Shown here in pieces: positions 45,918 to 52,622 of a stretch of 52,622 bases of DNA. The stretch is from Acidobacteriota bacterium. GTDB lineage: Bacteria > Acidobacteriota > Terriglobia > Bryobacterales > Bryobacteraceae. Under the pieces are notes generated by a model that was not told the origin of the DNA, did not search any database, and worked only from the letters and a program-made list of their open reading frames with translations. Where the stretch lies: contig VFZX01000008.1 of the NCBI GenBank assembly GCA_016871015.1, forward strand, positions 1 to 52,622, written 5' to 3'. Every line of letters starts with the position of its first letter. Within the stretch, counting starts at the first letter, position 1. Position numbers and translations under genes: made by a program.

Positions 45918-46841
45918 GTGCCATTCAGGAGCAAACCCCCAAAGAGACTTTTCGAGAAGGACCACGGATTCAAGTCCATGGCGGACCGCGACCCCGAAGG
46001 CGTGGCCCGCGAGTTTGGTGGAATCGGGTGGGATGAACCGATCGAGGTGAAAGTCCATTCGCGCTCCATCTCGCTGCGGTATGAGCTGGACCAACTCATC
46101 GAAGTGACACTGAGGTCCGTACCCGAGCTCCTGCATTTCGAGGCGGAGAGCAATTTCGGGACGCCAGACGCGGACGAGGCTCTCCAGAGGTCGGTGGCGA
46201 CCGGACTCTTCTACGGCATCAAGGTCAGGCCAATTCTGGTGCTCTACGACCCGAGGCGTCCGGCCCATTCGTTCAGATCAATTCGCGTGGTCGACCTGGG
46301 TAATATCAAGATCGTTGTGAAGTTTGACGTCCGGCGGATCTGGGAGATGAATCCGGAGGAGATCCTGAAGCGGAAGCGGATCCACATGCTGCCCGCGGTG
46401 ACGGCGATGAAATCGACGCCCGTCCAGATCCGCGAGGCATCTCTCTTGATGGAATCGGTCCAGCCGCTGGCTGAACGGCGAAGGCTGTTCCAGGAAGCCA
46501 TGACGTTCGCGACGGTATTGTACAATGAAGTCGAAATCGAGCAACTGCTCGGAAGGGAGTACACCAATATGCTGCCCCCGATGGAAGTGGTCAGGAGAAC
46601 GCCGATCGGCCAAAGGATCGAGGAGATCGGCAAGTTCGAAGGTAAGCAGGAGGGCCGCCAGGAGGGCCGCCAACAGGCGCTCCGCGAATCGCTCCTGAAG
46701 GTGATCGCGCACCGTTTTCCGGACCTCGAAGTGAGCGCTTCCGCGTTGCCCAGCGACGATGAAGCTCTGGGCGCGCTGATGAACCTTGCCTTGTCAGCAC
46801 CCGGTCCCGGCGAGCTGCTCGCGGCGATCAGAGCGGACTGA
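45918..46841 (+). CDS. Rpn/YhgA-like PD-(D/E)xK nuclease family protein
   Basis: 307 residues from GTG 45918, supported by AGGAGG six bases upstream; the frame is open further but lacks a ribosome site. The nuclease-like core includes IEVKVHSRSISLRYELDQLI, ELLHFEAESNFGTP (acidic catalytic-type strand) and LVLYDPRRPAHSF. The C-terminal third has GKQEGRQEGRQQALRESLLK, the repeat-like linker found in many Rpn/DUF4351 proteins, then a helical end. Such proteins are mobile, multicopy and linked to recombination. A damaged second copy lies at 47061-47398. Confidence 0.72.
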   Translation: MPFRSKPPKRLFEKDHGFKSMADRDPEGVAREFGGIGWDEPIEVKVHSRSISLRYELDQLIEVTLRSVPELLHFEAESNFGTPDADEALQRSVATGLFYGIKVRPILVLYDPRRPAHSFRSIRVVDLGNIKIVVKFDVRRIWEMNPEEILKRKRIHMLPAVTAMKSTPVQIREASLLMESVQPLAERRRLFQEAMTFATVLYNEVEIEQLLGREYTNMLPPMEVVRRTPIGQRIEEIGKFEGKQEGRQEGRQQALRESLLKVIAHRFPDLEVSASALPSDDEALGALMNLALSAPGPGELLAAIRAD

Positions 46842-46842
46842 C

Positions 46843-46960
46843 CCTCTCCCGCGCGTCTTTCCACTCCTCGTACCAAGCCATCTGGATCGCTTCCAGCTTG
46901 GCCTCATTCGGCTTCGCGGGATCGTCGTCGAAGTCCTCAAGCTCCGTCACCTGCCGGTGC
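46843..46960 (-). pseudogene. Truncated duplicate of iscX (3' part only)
   Basis: On the - strand this encodes TELEDFDDDPAKPNEAKLEA and then IQMAWYEEWKDA, nearly identical to the end of the intact iscX at 47401-47619. The 5' half is absent: homology stops at CCGGTGC (46954-46960), where PhoD sequence begins. The stop codon has been lost (CTA on the + strand became CTC), so the frame reads on. Confidence 0.85.
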
Positions 46961-47060
46961 GGATCTCGAAGTCCGGCCGGGGCCGGATTTACCGCCACAT
47001 CCCGTATGGTCCGCTGCTGGACCTGTTCGTCGTCAGAGCCCGAGACTGCGTTCCTCGGGC
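46954..47060 (+). pseudogene. Internal fragment of the PhoD gene copied into the duplication
   Basis: It matches 45122-45278 almost base for base, from CCG(A/G)TGCGGATCTCG to TTCCTCGGGC, but lacks 45203-45251 (49 bp) and one further base. The left edge is fused to iscX sequence at a shared CCG-N-TGC; the right edge jumps to the Rpn-like gene, a 1.1-kb internal loss. No coding value remains. Confidence 0.85.
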
Positions 47061-47398
47061 AGTGACGGCGATGAAATCGACGGCCGTACAGATCCGCGAC
47101 GCATCTGGTGGAATCGGTCCCGCCACCGGCCGAGACGTTCGCGGCGGTATTCTGCAATGACGTCGAAATCGTCAACTGCCCGGAAGGGAGTACACCAATA
47201 TGCTGCCCCCGATGGAAGTGGTCCGGAGAACGCCGATCGGCCAGAGGATCGAGGAGATCGGCAAGTTCGAAGGTAAGCAGGTGATCGCCCACCGCTTTCC
47301 GGACCTCGAAGTGAGCGCTTCCGCGTTGCCCAGCGACGAACCTTGCCTTGTCAGCGTCCGGTCCCGGCGAGCTGCTCGCCGCGATCAGAGCGGACTGA
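47061..47398 (+). pseudogene. Decayed second copy of the Rpn-like gene (3' part)
   Basis: It matches 46398-46841 with several deletions: about 30 bp before ACGTTCGCG, 51 bp at the GKQEGRQEGRQ linker, and about 20 bp near the end. Point changes are few, and long blocks such as the one encoding NMLPPMEVVRRTPIGQRIEE are almost unchanged. It ends in the same TGA context three bases before the intact iscX stop. Confidence 0.85.
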
Positions 47399-47400
47399 CG

Positions 47401-47619
47401 CTACTCCTGCGCGTCTTTCCACTCCTCGTACCAAGCCATCTGGATCGCTTCCAGCTTGGCCTCATTCGACTTCGCGGGATCATCGTCGAAATCCTCAAGC
47501 TCGGTCACCCACCGGTGCAGGTCCGTGAATCGCACCGTCAGCGGATCCACGTCCGGATGTTTCTCAAACAGCGCGATTCCGATATCTTCGAAATGACTCC
47601 AGGAAAGTGCGGCGGGCAT
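47401..47619 (-). CDS. iscX: Fe-S assembly protein IscX
   Basis: 72 residues. The signature is clear: WSHFEDIGIALFEKHPDVDP, then TVRFTDLHRWVTELEDFDDD, as in Escherichia coli IscX. IscX binds IscS and iron and tunes the rate of cluster assembly. Its ATG overlaps the hscA stop by one base (TAATG), completing the operon. The acidic patch FDDDP is intact. Its 3' part is duplicated at 46843-46960. Confidence 0.93.
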   Translation of the reverse strand: MPAALSWSHFEDIGIALFEKHPDVDPLTVRFTDLHRWVTELEDFDDDPAKSNEAKLEAIQMAWYEEWKDAQE

Positions 47620-49463
47620 TAGATCTTTGTTCCTTTCAATGCATTACTAACCGCGGCGTTCATCATCGACTCGGCCAGCGCCATCGTGGACTGATTCAAC
47701 TCCCCGATCTTGGCCTGGATCAGGTGATGATCGCTTCCATGATAGACCAGCAGGAGCTCGTTCACGCCTCGCGAAATCCCGGCCCGGTCCTCATCGGACA
47801 GATCCCAATAGGCGTCGTTGTTCTTGGCCTTCTCCACCGCCGCAAGCATCGTGTCCGCCTCGACACGCGCCTCGCGGACCTGGCGCTCCTGGAAGTCCTC
47901 CTCCGCCTTCTCAATTGACTCGAGGATCATGCTCTCCACCTGCCCGTCGTTCAGGCCATAAGACGGCTTCACGTCCATCGACTGTTCCTTGCCAGTCCTC
48001 AGCTCCTTGGCGCTGACGTTGAGAATGCCGTTGGCGTCGATCAGGAACTTCACTTCAATGCGCGCGAACCCGGCAGGCGCGGGATCGATCCCCTTCAAGT
48101 CGAACCGTGCAAGCGAACGGCAATCGCGCACCAGCTCCCGCTCGCCCTGGATCACGTGGATCAGCACGTTGGTCTGGCCGTCGACTCCGGTGGTGAAGTT
48201 CTCTGTTGCCGATGCCGGAATGGCCGAGTTCCGGTGGATGAGTTTCGACACCAGCCCGCCCATCGTTTCGATCCCGAGCGACAAAGGCGTAACATCGAGC
48301 AGCAACTGGTCCTCGACCTCACCGGAGAGCACTCCCGCCTGAACGGCGGCGCCCAGCGCGACCACCTGGTCAGGGTCGAGTTCGGTGTGCGGACGCGCCC
48401 GGAACAGCCGCGCCACCGCGTCGCGCACCAGCGGGATGCGCGTGGATCCGCCGACCAGCACCACCTCATCGATCTGTTCTGGCGTCACTCCGGCATCAGC
48501 CAGACACTGGCGGCAAGGCTGCAGTGTGCGGTCGACCACCGGCGTGATCAGCCGGTTGAACACGTCGCGCGGCAGTTCCCGCTCGTACCGCCGCCCTCCG
48601 TATTCGAACCGGATGTGGGTCACCGGGACAAAGGAGAGCGCATGCTTGGCCTCGATCACGGCGCGCCGCAGCAATTGGATCGCTTCCTGGTTGCCCTCGA
48701 TCCCGGCCCTCCACTCGGAGGCGATATCTTCCATCGCGACCTTCAGGAGCAGGTTGTCGATGTCGTCCCCGCCCAGGTGCGTGTCGCCGCCCGTGGCAAG
48801 CACCTCGAACAAACCGTCGTGCAGCCGCAGGATCGAGATATCGAACGTCCCGCCACCCAGATCATACACCGCCACGACACCCTGCTTCCGCTTGTCCAGA
48901 CCATAGGCCAGCGCGGCCGCGGTGGGCTCGTTCACCAACCGCAGGACTTCCAAACCCGCAATCCGTCCGGCGTCCTTGGTCGCCTGCCGCTGGGCGTCGT
49001 TGAAGTAGGCCGGCACGGTGATGACCGCCTGCGTGACCTCTTCGTTCAGCGCGGCCTCAGCGTTCATCTTCAACTGCCGCAGGATCAGGGCAGAGATTTC
49101 GGGCGGGGTTCGTACCTGTCCACCCGCGTGAATCTGGACTACGCCGGTTCCGGTTACGCGATAGGGCAGCAGCGGCAGTTCGGCCTCGATGTCGCCGACT
49201 CCCTTCCCCATCAGCCGCTTGACGGAAAACACCGTAGCCAACGGATGCAGCGGCAGCGCGCGCCGCGCCGTGTTGCCGACCAGCGGTTCTCCCTCAGGGG
49301 GGAAACACACGAACGAAGGCACGAGCGGATCGCCATCGGGCCCCGGAATCACTTCTGGCTTGCCGCCGCTCAAATAGGCCACGAGTGAATTCGTGGTGCC
49401 GAGGTCGATGCCCACGATGCGCTTGGGCTTGGAATCGCTAAAGTCGATCTGAAAGGTCTGCAT
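47619..49463 (-). CDS. hscA: Fe-S cluster assembly chaperone HscA
   Basis: 614 residues, an Hsp70 with the ATPase domain opening VGIDLGTTNSLVAYLSGGKP and continuing NEPTAAALAYGLDKRK and VYDLGGGTFDISIL. The substrate domain follows from about 390 (LLLDVTPLSLGIETMGG). It receives IscU from HscB and promotes cluster release. The length and the absence of a long disordered tail fit HscA rather than DnaK. It lies 3 bp behind hscB and overlaps iscX. Confidence 0.95.
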   Translation of the reverse strand: MQTFQIDFSDSKPKRIVGIDLGTTNSLVAYLSGGKPEVIPGPDGDPLVPSFVCFPPEGEPLVGNTARRALPLHPLATVFSVKRLMGKGVGDIEAELPLLPYRVTGTGVVQIHAGGQVRTPPEISALILRQLKMNAEAALNEEVTQAVITVPAYFNDAQRQATKDAGRIAGLEVLRLVNEPTAAALAYGLDKRKQGVVAVYDLGGGTFDISILRLHDGLFEVLATGGDTHLGGDDIDNLLLKVAMEDIASEWRAGIEGNQEAIQLLRRAVIEAKHALSFVPVTHIRFEYGGRRYERELPRDVFNRLITPVVDRTLQPCRQCLADAGVTPEQIDEVVLVGGSTRIPLVRDAVARLFRARPHTELDPDQVVALGAAVQAGVLSGEVEDQLLLDVTPLSLGIETMGGLVSKLIHRNSAIPASATENFTTGVDGQTNVLIHVIQGERELVRDCRSLARFDLKGIDPAPAGFARIEVKFLIDANGILNVSAKELRTGKEQSMDVKPSYGLNDGQVESMILESIEKAEEDFQERQVREARVEADTMLAAVEKAKNNDAYWDLSDEDRAGISRGVNELLLVYHGSDHHLIQAKIGELNQSTMALAESMMNAAVSNALKGTKI

Positions 49464-49466
49464 GGC

Positions 49467-50069
49467 TTACTGGAGTGCCTGGTTGACGTCGCGCACCAGA
49501 TTGGTAATGTACTTCCGCCGGTTCAGCACGCCGCGGATCCGCGCGAGCTCTGCCCTGTCCCCCGATTCGTCCCACCGCGCAAAAAGACCCGCCAACTCCG
49601 AGTCGGCGCCATTCAGCATCGACTGGAAGTGGGACCGTGCGGTCTCAAGCGCCGGTCTGGCCGAGGCGTCGCCCGAGCGCATTTCCTCAAGTGCCAGGTT
49701 CAGCTCGAACACCTCCTCGAGCAGCTCCGGAGGTACATCCTTGGTGCGCTGGCCTGGCATGGCGAATCCCTCAGCGGTGAGCACATACTCGGCGCGCTCC
49801 ACCGGATCCCTCAGCACGCGCAGGCCGTCGTTGAGGATCGAGGAGGCTTCCAACGCCAAGGCTTGCTCGCGTGCGCTCCGCCTCGTGAAACGGTCCGGAT
49901 GAAGCTGGCGGCTCAAGGCGTAGTACCGCCGCTGCAACTCCGCGGAATCGATCGCCAGCTTCCGGGGGAACCCATAGAACTCAAAGTAACCCGAGGGAGG
50001 TGGCTGAAGGGCCTTGCAGCCGCCACAGAACAGGGCATCCGCAGGCAAGCCGCACTGCCAGCAAGTCAC
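49467..50069 (-). CDS. hscB: Co-chaperone HscB with N-terminal tetracysteine zinc finger
   Basis: 200 residues. A CxxC-N8-CxxC finger (C3, C6, C15, C18) precedes the J domain, whose HPD is at 57-59, then the C-terminal helical domain that binds IscU. Classical proteobacterial HscB lacks the finger; the eukaryotic homologue HSC20 has one. It stimulates HscA ATPase and delivers IscU. The start overlaps the iscA stop by four bases (ATGA). Confidence 0.93.
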   Translation of the reverse strand: MTCWQCGLPADALFCGGCKALQPPPSGYFEFYGFPRKLAIDSAELQRRYYALSRQLHPDRFTRRSAREQALALEASSILNDGLRVLRDPVERAEYVLTAEGFAMPGQRTKDVPPELLEEVFELNLALEEMRSGDASARPALETARSHFQSMLNGADSELAGLFARWDESGDRAELARIRGVLNRRKYITNLVRDVNQALQ

Positions 50070-50413
50070 GCCGAGAAGGACGTCCCACAGCCGCAGGACC
50101 GCTTGGCATGCGGATTGTCGAACGCGAATCCCGAGTACATCAGCGACTCCTTGTAGTCGAGCGTCATCCCGTTCAGAAACACCATGCTCTTGGGATCCAC
50201 AAATACCTGGACTCCGTCGAACTCGAACACCTGATCCGCCGGCCTCGCTTTACGGTCGAACTTGAACTGGTAGCTGAGACCAGAGCATCCGCCGCCGAGG
50301 ACGCCCAGGCGCAGCCCACCCTCCGTCACGCCCTCACGGGCGAACGCCGCCTTGATCTTGGCCACGGCCTTCGGCGTGACGCCGATCGCACCGGTCATGC
50401 TTACGGCCGCCAT
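50066..50413 (-). CDS. iscA: Iron-sulfur carrier IscA
   Basis: 115 residues from ATG 50413, one base after the iscU stop. The three cluster-binding Cys are present: C43 in GGCSGLSYQF and C107/C109 in CGCG. It is an A-type carrier that passes Fe-S clusters to apo-targets. A longer frame from 50437 overlaps iscU and has no better ribosome site. In the conserved order between iscU and hscB. Confidence 0.95.
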   Translation of the reverse strand: MAAVSMTGAIGVTPKAVAKIKAAFAREGVTEGGLRLGVLGGGCSGLSYQFKFDRKARPADQVFEFDGVQVFVDPKSMVFLNGMTLDYKESLMYSGFAFDNPHAKRSCGCGTSFSA

Positions 50414-50414
50414 G

Positions 50415-50843
50415 TCAGCCTGCCACGGTCTCCGCAACGGCGGGCGTTACAGCGGCGCCGCCCGCCTGCTTCGCCTTGTAGTCGTTGATCGCCGCCTTGA
50501 TCGCGTCCTCGGCTAGAACCGAGCAATGGATCTTTACCGGCGGCAGGCTCAACTCGGTCACGATGTCGGTGTTCTTGATGCGCAGCGCCTCATCGACCGT
50601 CCTGCCTTTCAGCCACTCGGTGGCGAGCGAGGACGATGCGATCGCCGATCCGCAGCCAAACGTCTTGAACTTCGCTTCCTCAATGATGCCGGTCGACTCA
50701 TTCACCCGGACCTGAAGCTTCATCACGTCGCCGCACTCGGGTGCACCAACGATCCCGGTACCAACGTGGCGCGAACCCTTGTCCAGCGAGCCAACGTTGC
50801 GCGGGTTGTTGTAGTGGTCGAGAACCTTGTCTGAATAAGCCAT
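50415..50843 (-). CDS. iscU: Fe-S scaffold protein IscU
   Basis: 142 residues from ATG 50843 with AAGGAGA upstream; the frame extends to 50876 into iscS but this is not needed. Ligands C37, D39, C64, H106 and C107 are all present, and LPPVK at 100-104 is the HscA recognition motif. The C-terminus has an Ala/Val-rich extension of about 15 residues (QAGGAAVTPAVAETVAG) beyond the usual end. Scaffold for cluster assembly with IscS. Confidence 0.96.
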   Translation of the reverse strand: MAYSDKVLDHYNNPRNVGSLDKGSRHVGTGIVGAPECGDVMKLQVRVNESTGIIEEAKFKTFGCGSAIASSSLATEWLKGRTVDEALRIKNTDIVTELSLPPVKIHCSVLAEDAIKAAINDYKAKQAGGAAVTPAVAETVAG

Positions 50844-50860
50844 TTGTGTCTCCTTTAGGA

Positions 50861-52075
50861 CTAATGCGCGGTCCACTGGACCTTGGATAAATCGATCCCC
50901 TCTTTGACCATTTCGTAAAGCGGGGAAAGCTCACGGAGCTTCTTTACAACTTGAATCACTTTGGCGGCCACATAGTCGACATCCGCCTCGGTGTTGAAAC
51001 GTCCGATGCCGAACCGGATCGAGGAGTGGGCGATGTCGTCGCCCGCGCCGAGCGCCTTGAGCACGTAGCTTGGCTCAAGCGTCGCGGAAGTGCATGCCGA
51101 ACCGGACGACACTGCCACGTCGTTGATCCCCATCAGAAGAGACTCACCCTCGACGTAGGCAAAGCTGATGTTGAGGTTGTTCGGCAGCCGCCGTTCCATC
51201 GTGCCATTGATGAATACCTCGTCGAGTTCAGCCAGCAACCGGTCCTTCAGTTTGTCCCGAAGATAGGCAGACCGCTTGGACTCCTCAGGCATCTCTTTTT
51301 GCGCGATCTCGCATGCCGACCCCAGCCCCACGATGCCCGGAACGTTCAGCGTGCCGGATCTCATGCCGCGCTCGTGCCCGCCGCCGTCCATTTGGGCGGT
51401 AAGCTGCACGCGCGGACCTTTGCGCCGCACATACAAAGCACCGATCCCCTTGGGCCCGTACATTTTGTGCGCGCTCATCGACAACAGGTCGATGTTGTCG
51501 GCGATCACGTTGACCGGCACCTTGCCCGCCGCCTGCGCCGCGTCGGAGTGGAACAAGACCCCGCGCTCCTTGCAGATCTTGCCGATTTCGGCAACCGGCT
51601 GCACCACGCCGATCTCGTTGTTGGCGTACATGATGCTGACCAGGATGGTCTTGTCGGTAATCGCCTCGCGGAGCATGTCCAGGTCGACCAGGCCATCCTG
51701 CATCACAGGTAAAAACGTAATCCGGAATCCTTGTTTTTCGAGCCTTTTCGCGGTGTCCAGCACGCACTTGTGTTCGGTGGCCGCCGTGATGATGTGGTTG
51801 CCGCGCTCGGCATACATCTCCGCAACGCCCTTAAGAGCCAGGTTGTTGGATTCAGTCGCGCCGCTGGTGATCACGATTTCCTTCGAGTTGGCCCCGATCA
51901 GGCTCGCCACCTGCTTGCGCGCTTTCTCGACAGCTTCTTCGGCTTGCCAGCCGAACGCGTGGTTCCGGCTGGAAGCGTTTCCAAACTGGTCTTTGAAATA
52001 CGGCAACATGGCGTCAAGCACGCGCGGATCCACCGGGGTGGTCGCATGATTGTCCATGTAGATCGGCATTGGCAT
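50861..52075 (-). CDS. iscS: Cysteine desulfurase IscS
   Basis: 404 residues. PLP Lys is K204 in [10 protein letters not shown], the mobile sulfur-carrying Cys is C328 in [15 protein letters not shown], and H102 in ATEHK is near the cofactor. The end KVQWTAH resembles the IscU-binding tail of Escherichia coli IscS. GAGGAA precedes ATG 52075. It supplies persulfide sulfur for Fe-S clusters and tRNA thiolation. It follows iscR by 13 bp. Confidence 0.97.
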   Translation of the reverse strand: MPMPIYMDNHATTPVDPRVLDAMLPYFKDQFGNASSRNHAFGWQAEEAVEKARKQVASLIGANSKEIVITSGATESNNLALKGVAEMYAERGNHIITAATEHKCVLDTAKRLEKQGFRITFLPVMQDGLVDLDMLREAITDKTILVSIMYANNEIGVVQPVAEIGKICKERGVLFHSDAAQAAGKVPVNVIADNIDLLSMSAHKMYGPKGIGALYVRRKGPRVQLTAQMDGGGHERGMRSGTLNVPGIVGLGSACEIAQKEMPEESKRSAYLRDKLKDRLLAELDEVFINGTMERRLPNNLNISFAYVEGESLLMGINDVAVSSGSACTSATLEPSYVLKALGAGDDIAHSSIRFGIGRFNTEADVDYVAAKVIQVVKKLRELSPLYEMVKEGIDLSKVQWTAH

Positions 52076-52088
52076 GGGTAGTATTCCT

Positions 52089-52547
52089 CTAAACGGTGAG
52101 CTGGACCGGCCAAACGCTCTGCCCCCTCATGGGCATGGGGCGCGAATCAGCCGTCAGGTCGGAAATGCTGATATTGTCAAGCAGCCGCAGGATGCCTTCG
52201 TGGACCTTGCGGAGCGGCTCCTTGACGATGCAGGTGTCGAGTTGCTCGCACTCCGCATCGCCATGAAAACATGAAGCGAGAAAAACCGGACCGTCAATGG
52301 CCCGCACCACCTCAAGCGCGGAAATCATCCGCGGATCCCGGCCCAGCCGGTAGCCGCCCTTGGTCCCCTGTTCTGAGGCCAGGTAGCCTGTTTTGCACAG
52401 CGTCTGCAGGACCTTGGAAAGCAGTGGCAGGGGGATCCGGTACGATTCCGCGATTTCCTTGGCCGTCGCACCCTGCCGGCGGGGCTCCGCCGCGAGGTGG
52501 ACGAGGGCGATCAAGGCGTAATCGGACTTTTTCGTCAACTTTAGCAT
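52089..52547 (-). CDS. iscR: Rrf2-family Fe-S regulator IscR
   Basis: 152 residues from ATG 52547 ([19 protein letters not shown], the standard Rrf2 start). A winged helix covers about 1-70, with the recognition region [20 protein letters not shown]. Three Cys in the loop, C93, C100 and C106, can hold a [2Fe-2S] cluster; the first spacing is one residue longer than in Escherichia coli IscR. It is expected to repress this operon when its cluster is loaded. A 20-residue upstream extension is open but would cover the promoter. Confidence 0.93.
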   Translation of the reverse strand: MLKLTKKSDYALIALVHLAAEPRRQGATAKEIAESYRIPLPLLSKVLQTLCKTGYLASEQGTKGGYRLGRDPRMISALEVVRAIDGPVFLASCFHGDAECEQLDTCIVKEPLRKVHEGILRLLDNISISDLTADSRPMPMRGQSVWPVQLTV

Positions 52548-52556
52548 CGGGATCGT

Positions 52557-52607
52557 GGACTGAAACGGTCCAACATCCACTCTACCACTCCCCAGATGCG
52601 TGTGCAA
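52557..52607 (-). promoter_or_regulatory. Probable promoter of the isc operon with a small inverted repeat
   Basis: On the - strand TTGCAC (52607-52602) and TAGAGT (52584-52579) are spaced by exactly 17 bp, a fair sigma-70 promoter. The predicted start is near 52572. GGAC-N7-GTCC at 52557-52571 follows at once and could be part of an operator for IscR. The arms are only 4 bp, so the operator claim is weak. Confidence 0.45.
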
Positions 52608-52622
52608 CCCCCAACGATTCAG

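Noticed and set aside
46786-47622. Two open frames on the + strand (46786-47160 and 47200-47622) as real genes
   Set aside because: They are chance joins of duplicated phoD, rpn and antisense iscX fragments, as shown by base-level matches to 45122-46960 and 47401-47518.

Overview
The window is GC-rich, densely coded bacterial chromosome and looks like Acidobacteriota, probably a Solibacter/Bryobacter-type soil lineage. The evidence is the combination of a very large carboxypeptidase-regulatory-domain/TonB receptor, a DUF1553/DUF1501 pair, a MoxR-DUF58-BatA-DUF4175 operon, a FdtA/WxcM-like protein and an IscRSUA-HscBA-IscX operon. This placement rests on family knowledge and gene mix; no marker gene was compared.

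Layout. Positions 1-55 hold the 5' end of an IS1595-type transposase that runs out of the window. Positions 173-14418 form one long + strand operon with gaps of 0-14 bp: DUF4159 protein, von Willebrand/GATase-like membrane protein, a caspase-fold protein lacking the catalytic Cys, a TPR protein with a HExxH metallopeptidase domain, MoxR AAA+ ATPase, DUF58, BatA-like protein, DUF4175 protein with long Gly-Gln-Gln tracts, and a small protein. A separate promoter with a 5' hairpin precedes hfq-hflX-pgsA (14480-16763). On the - strand follow malate synthase, an alpha/beta hydrolase and a hexapeptide-transferase/cupin fusion, a secreted protein of unknown role and a 1059-residue TonB receptor. The receptor is divergent, with 27 bp between, from a hexuronate-type MFS transporter and a sulfatase.

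Positions 26653-28560 are an accessory patch: a small ORF, the wrecks of two nucleotidyltransferase (AbiEii-like) genes, and a Uma2-family nuclease. Positions 28614-39169 carry secreted carbohydrate and polymer enzymes (DUF5060 protein, DUF1553, DUF1501, a clan-A-like glycosidase, a sialidase-like protein), a YdcF protein and a second MFS transporter. Then come an S55 (SpoIVB-like) protease, truA, exbD, a small secreted protein, an unknown protein, mltG, ruvX and a PhoD-like phosphatase.

Positions 45918-47620 contain an Rpn-like nuclease and a decayed tandem duplication that joined iscX to phoD. The window closes with the complete - strand ISC iron-sulfur assembly operon, iscR-iscS-iscU-iscA-hscB-hscA-iscX (52547 down to 47401), with no ferredoxin gene and with a zinc-finger HscB.

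The main coherent systems are the MoxR/vWA envelope operon, the Hfq/HflX RNA-regulation operon, a polysaccharide and sulfate-ester utilisation zone, and Fe-S assembly. Many starts outside the large operons lack a Shine-Dalgarno and sit 6-10 nt behind a TANNNT hexamer, suggesting leaderless mRNAs. No tRNA, rRNA or CRISPR array was seen.
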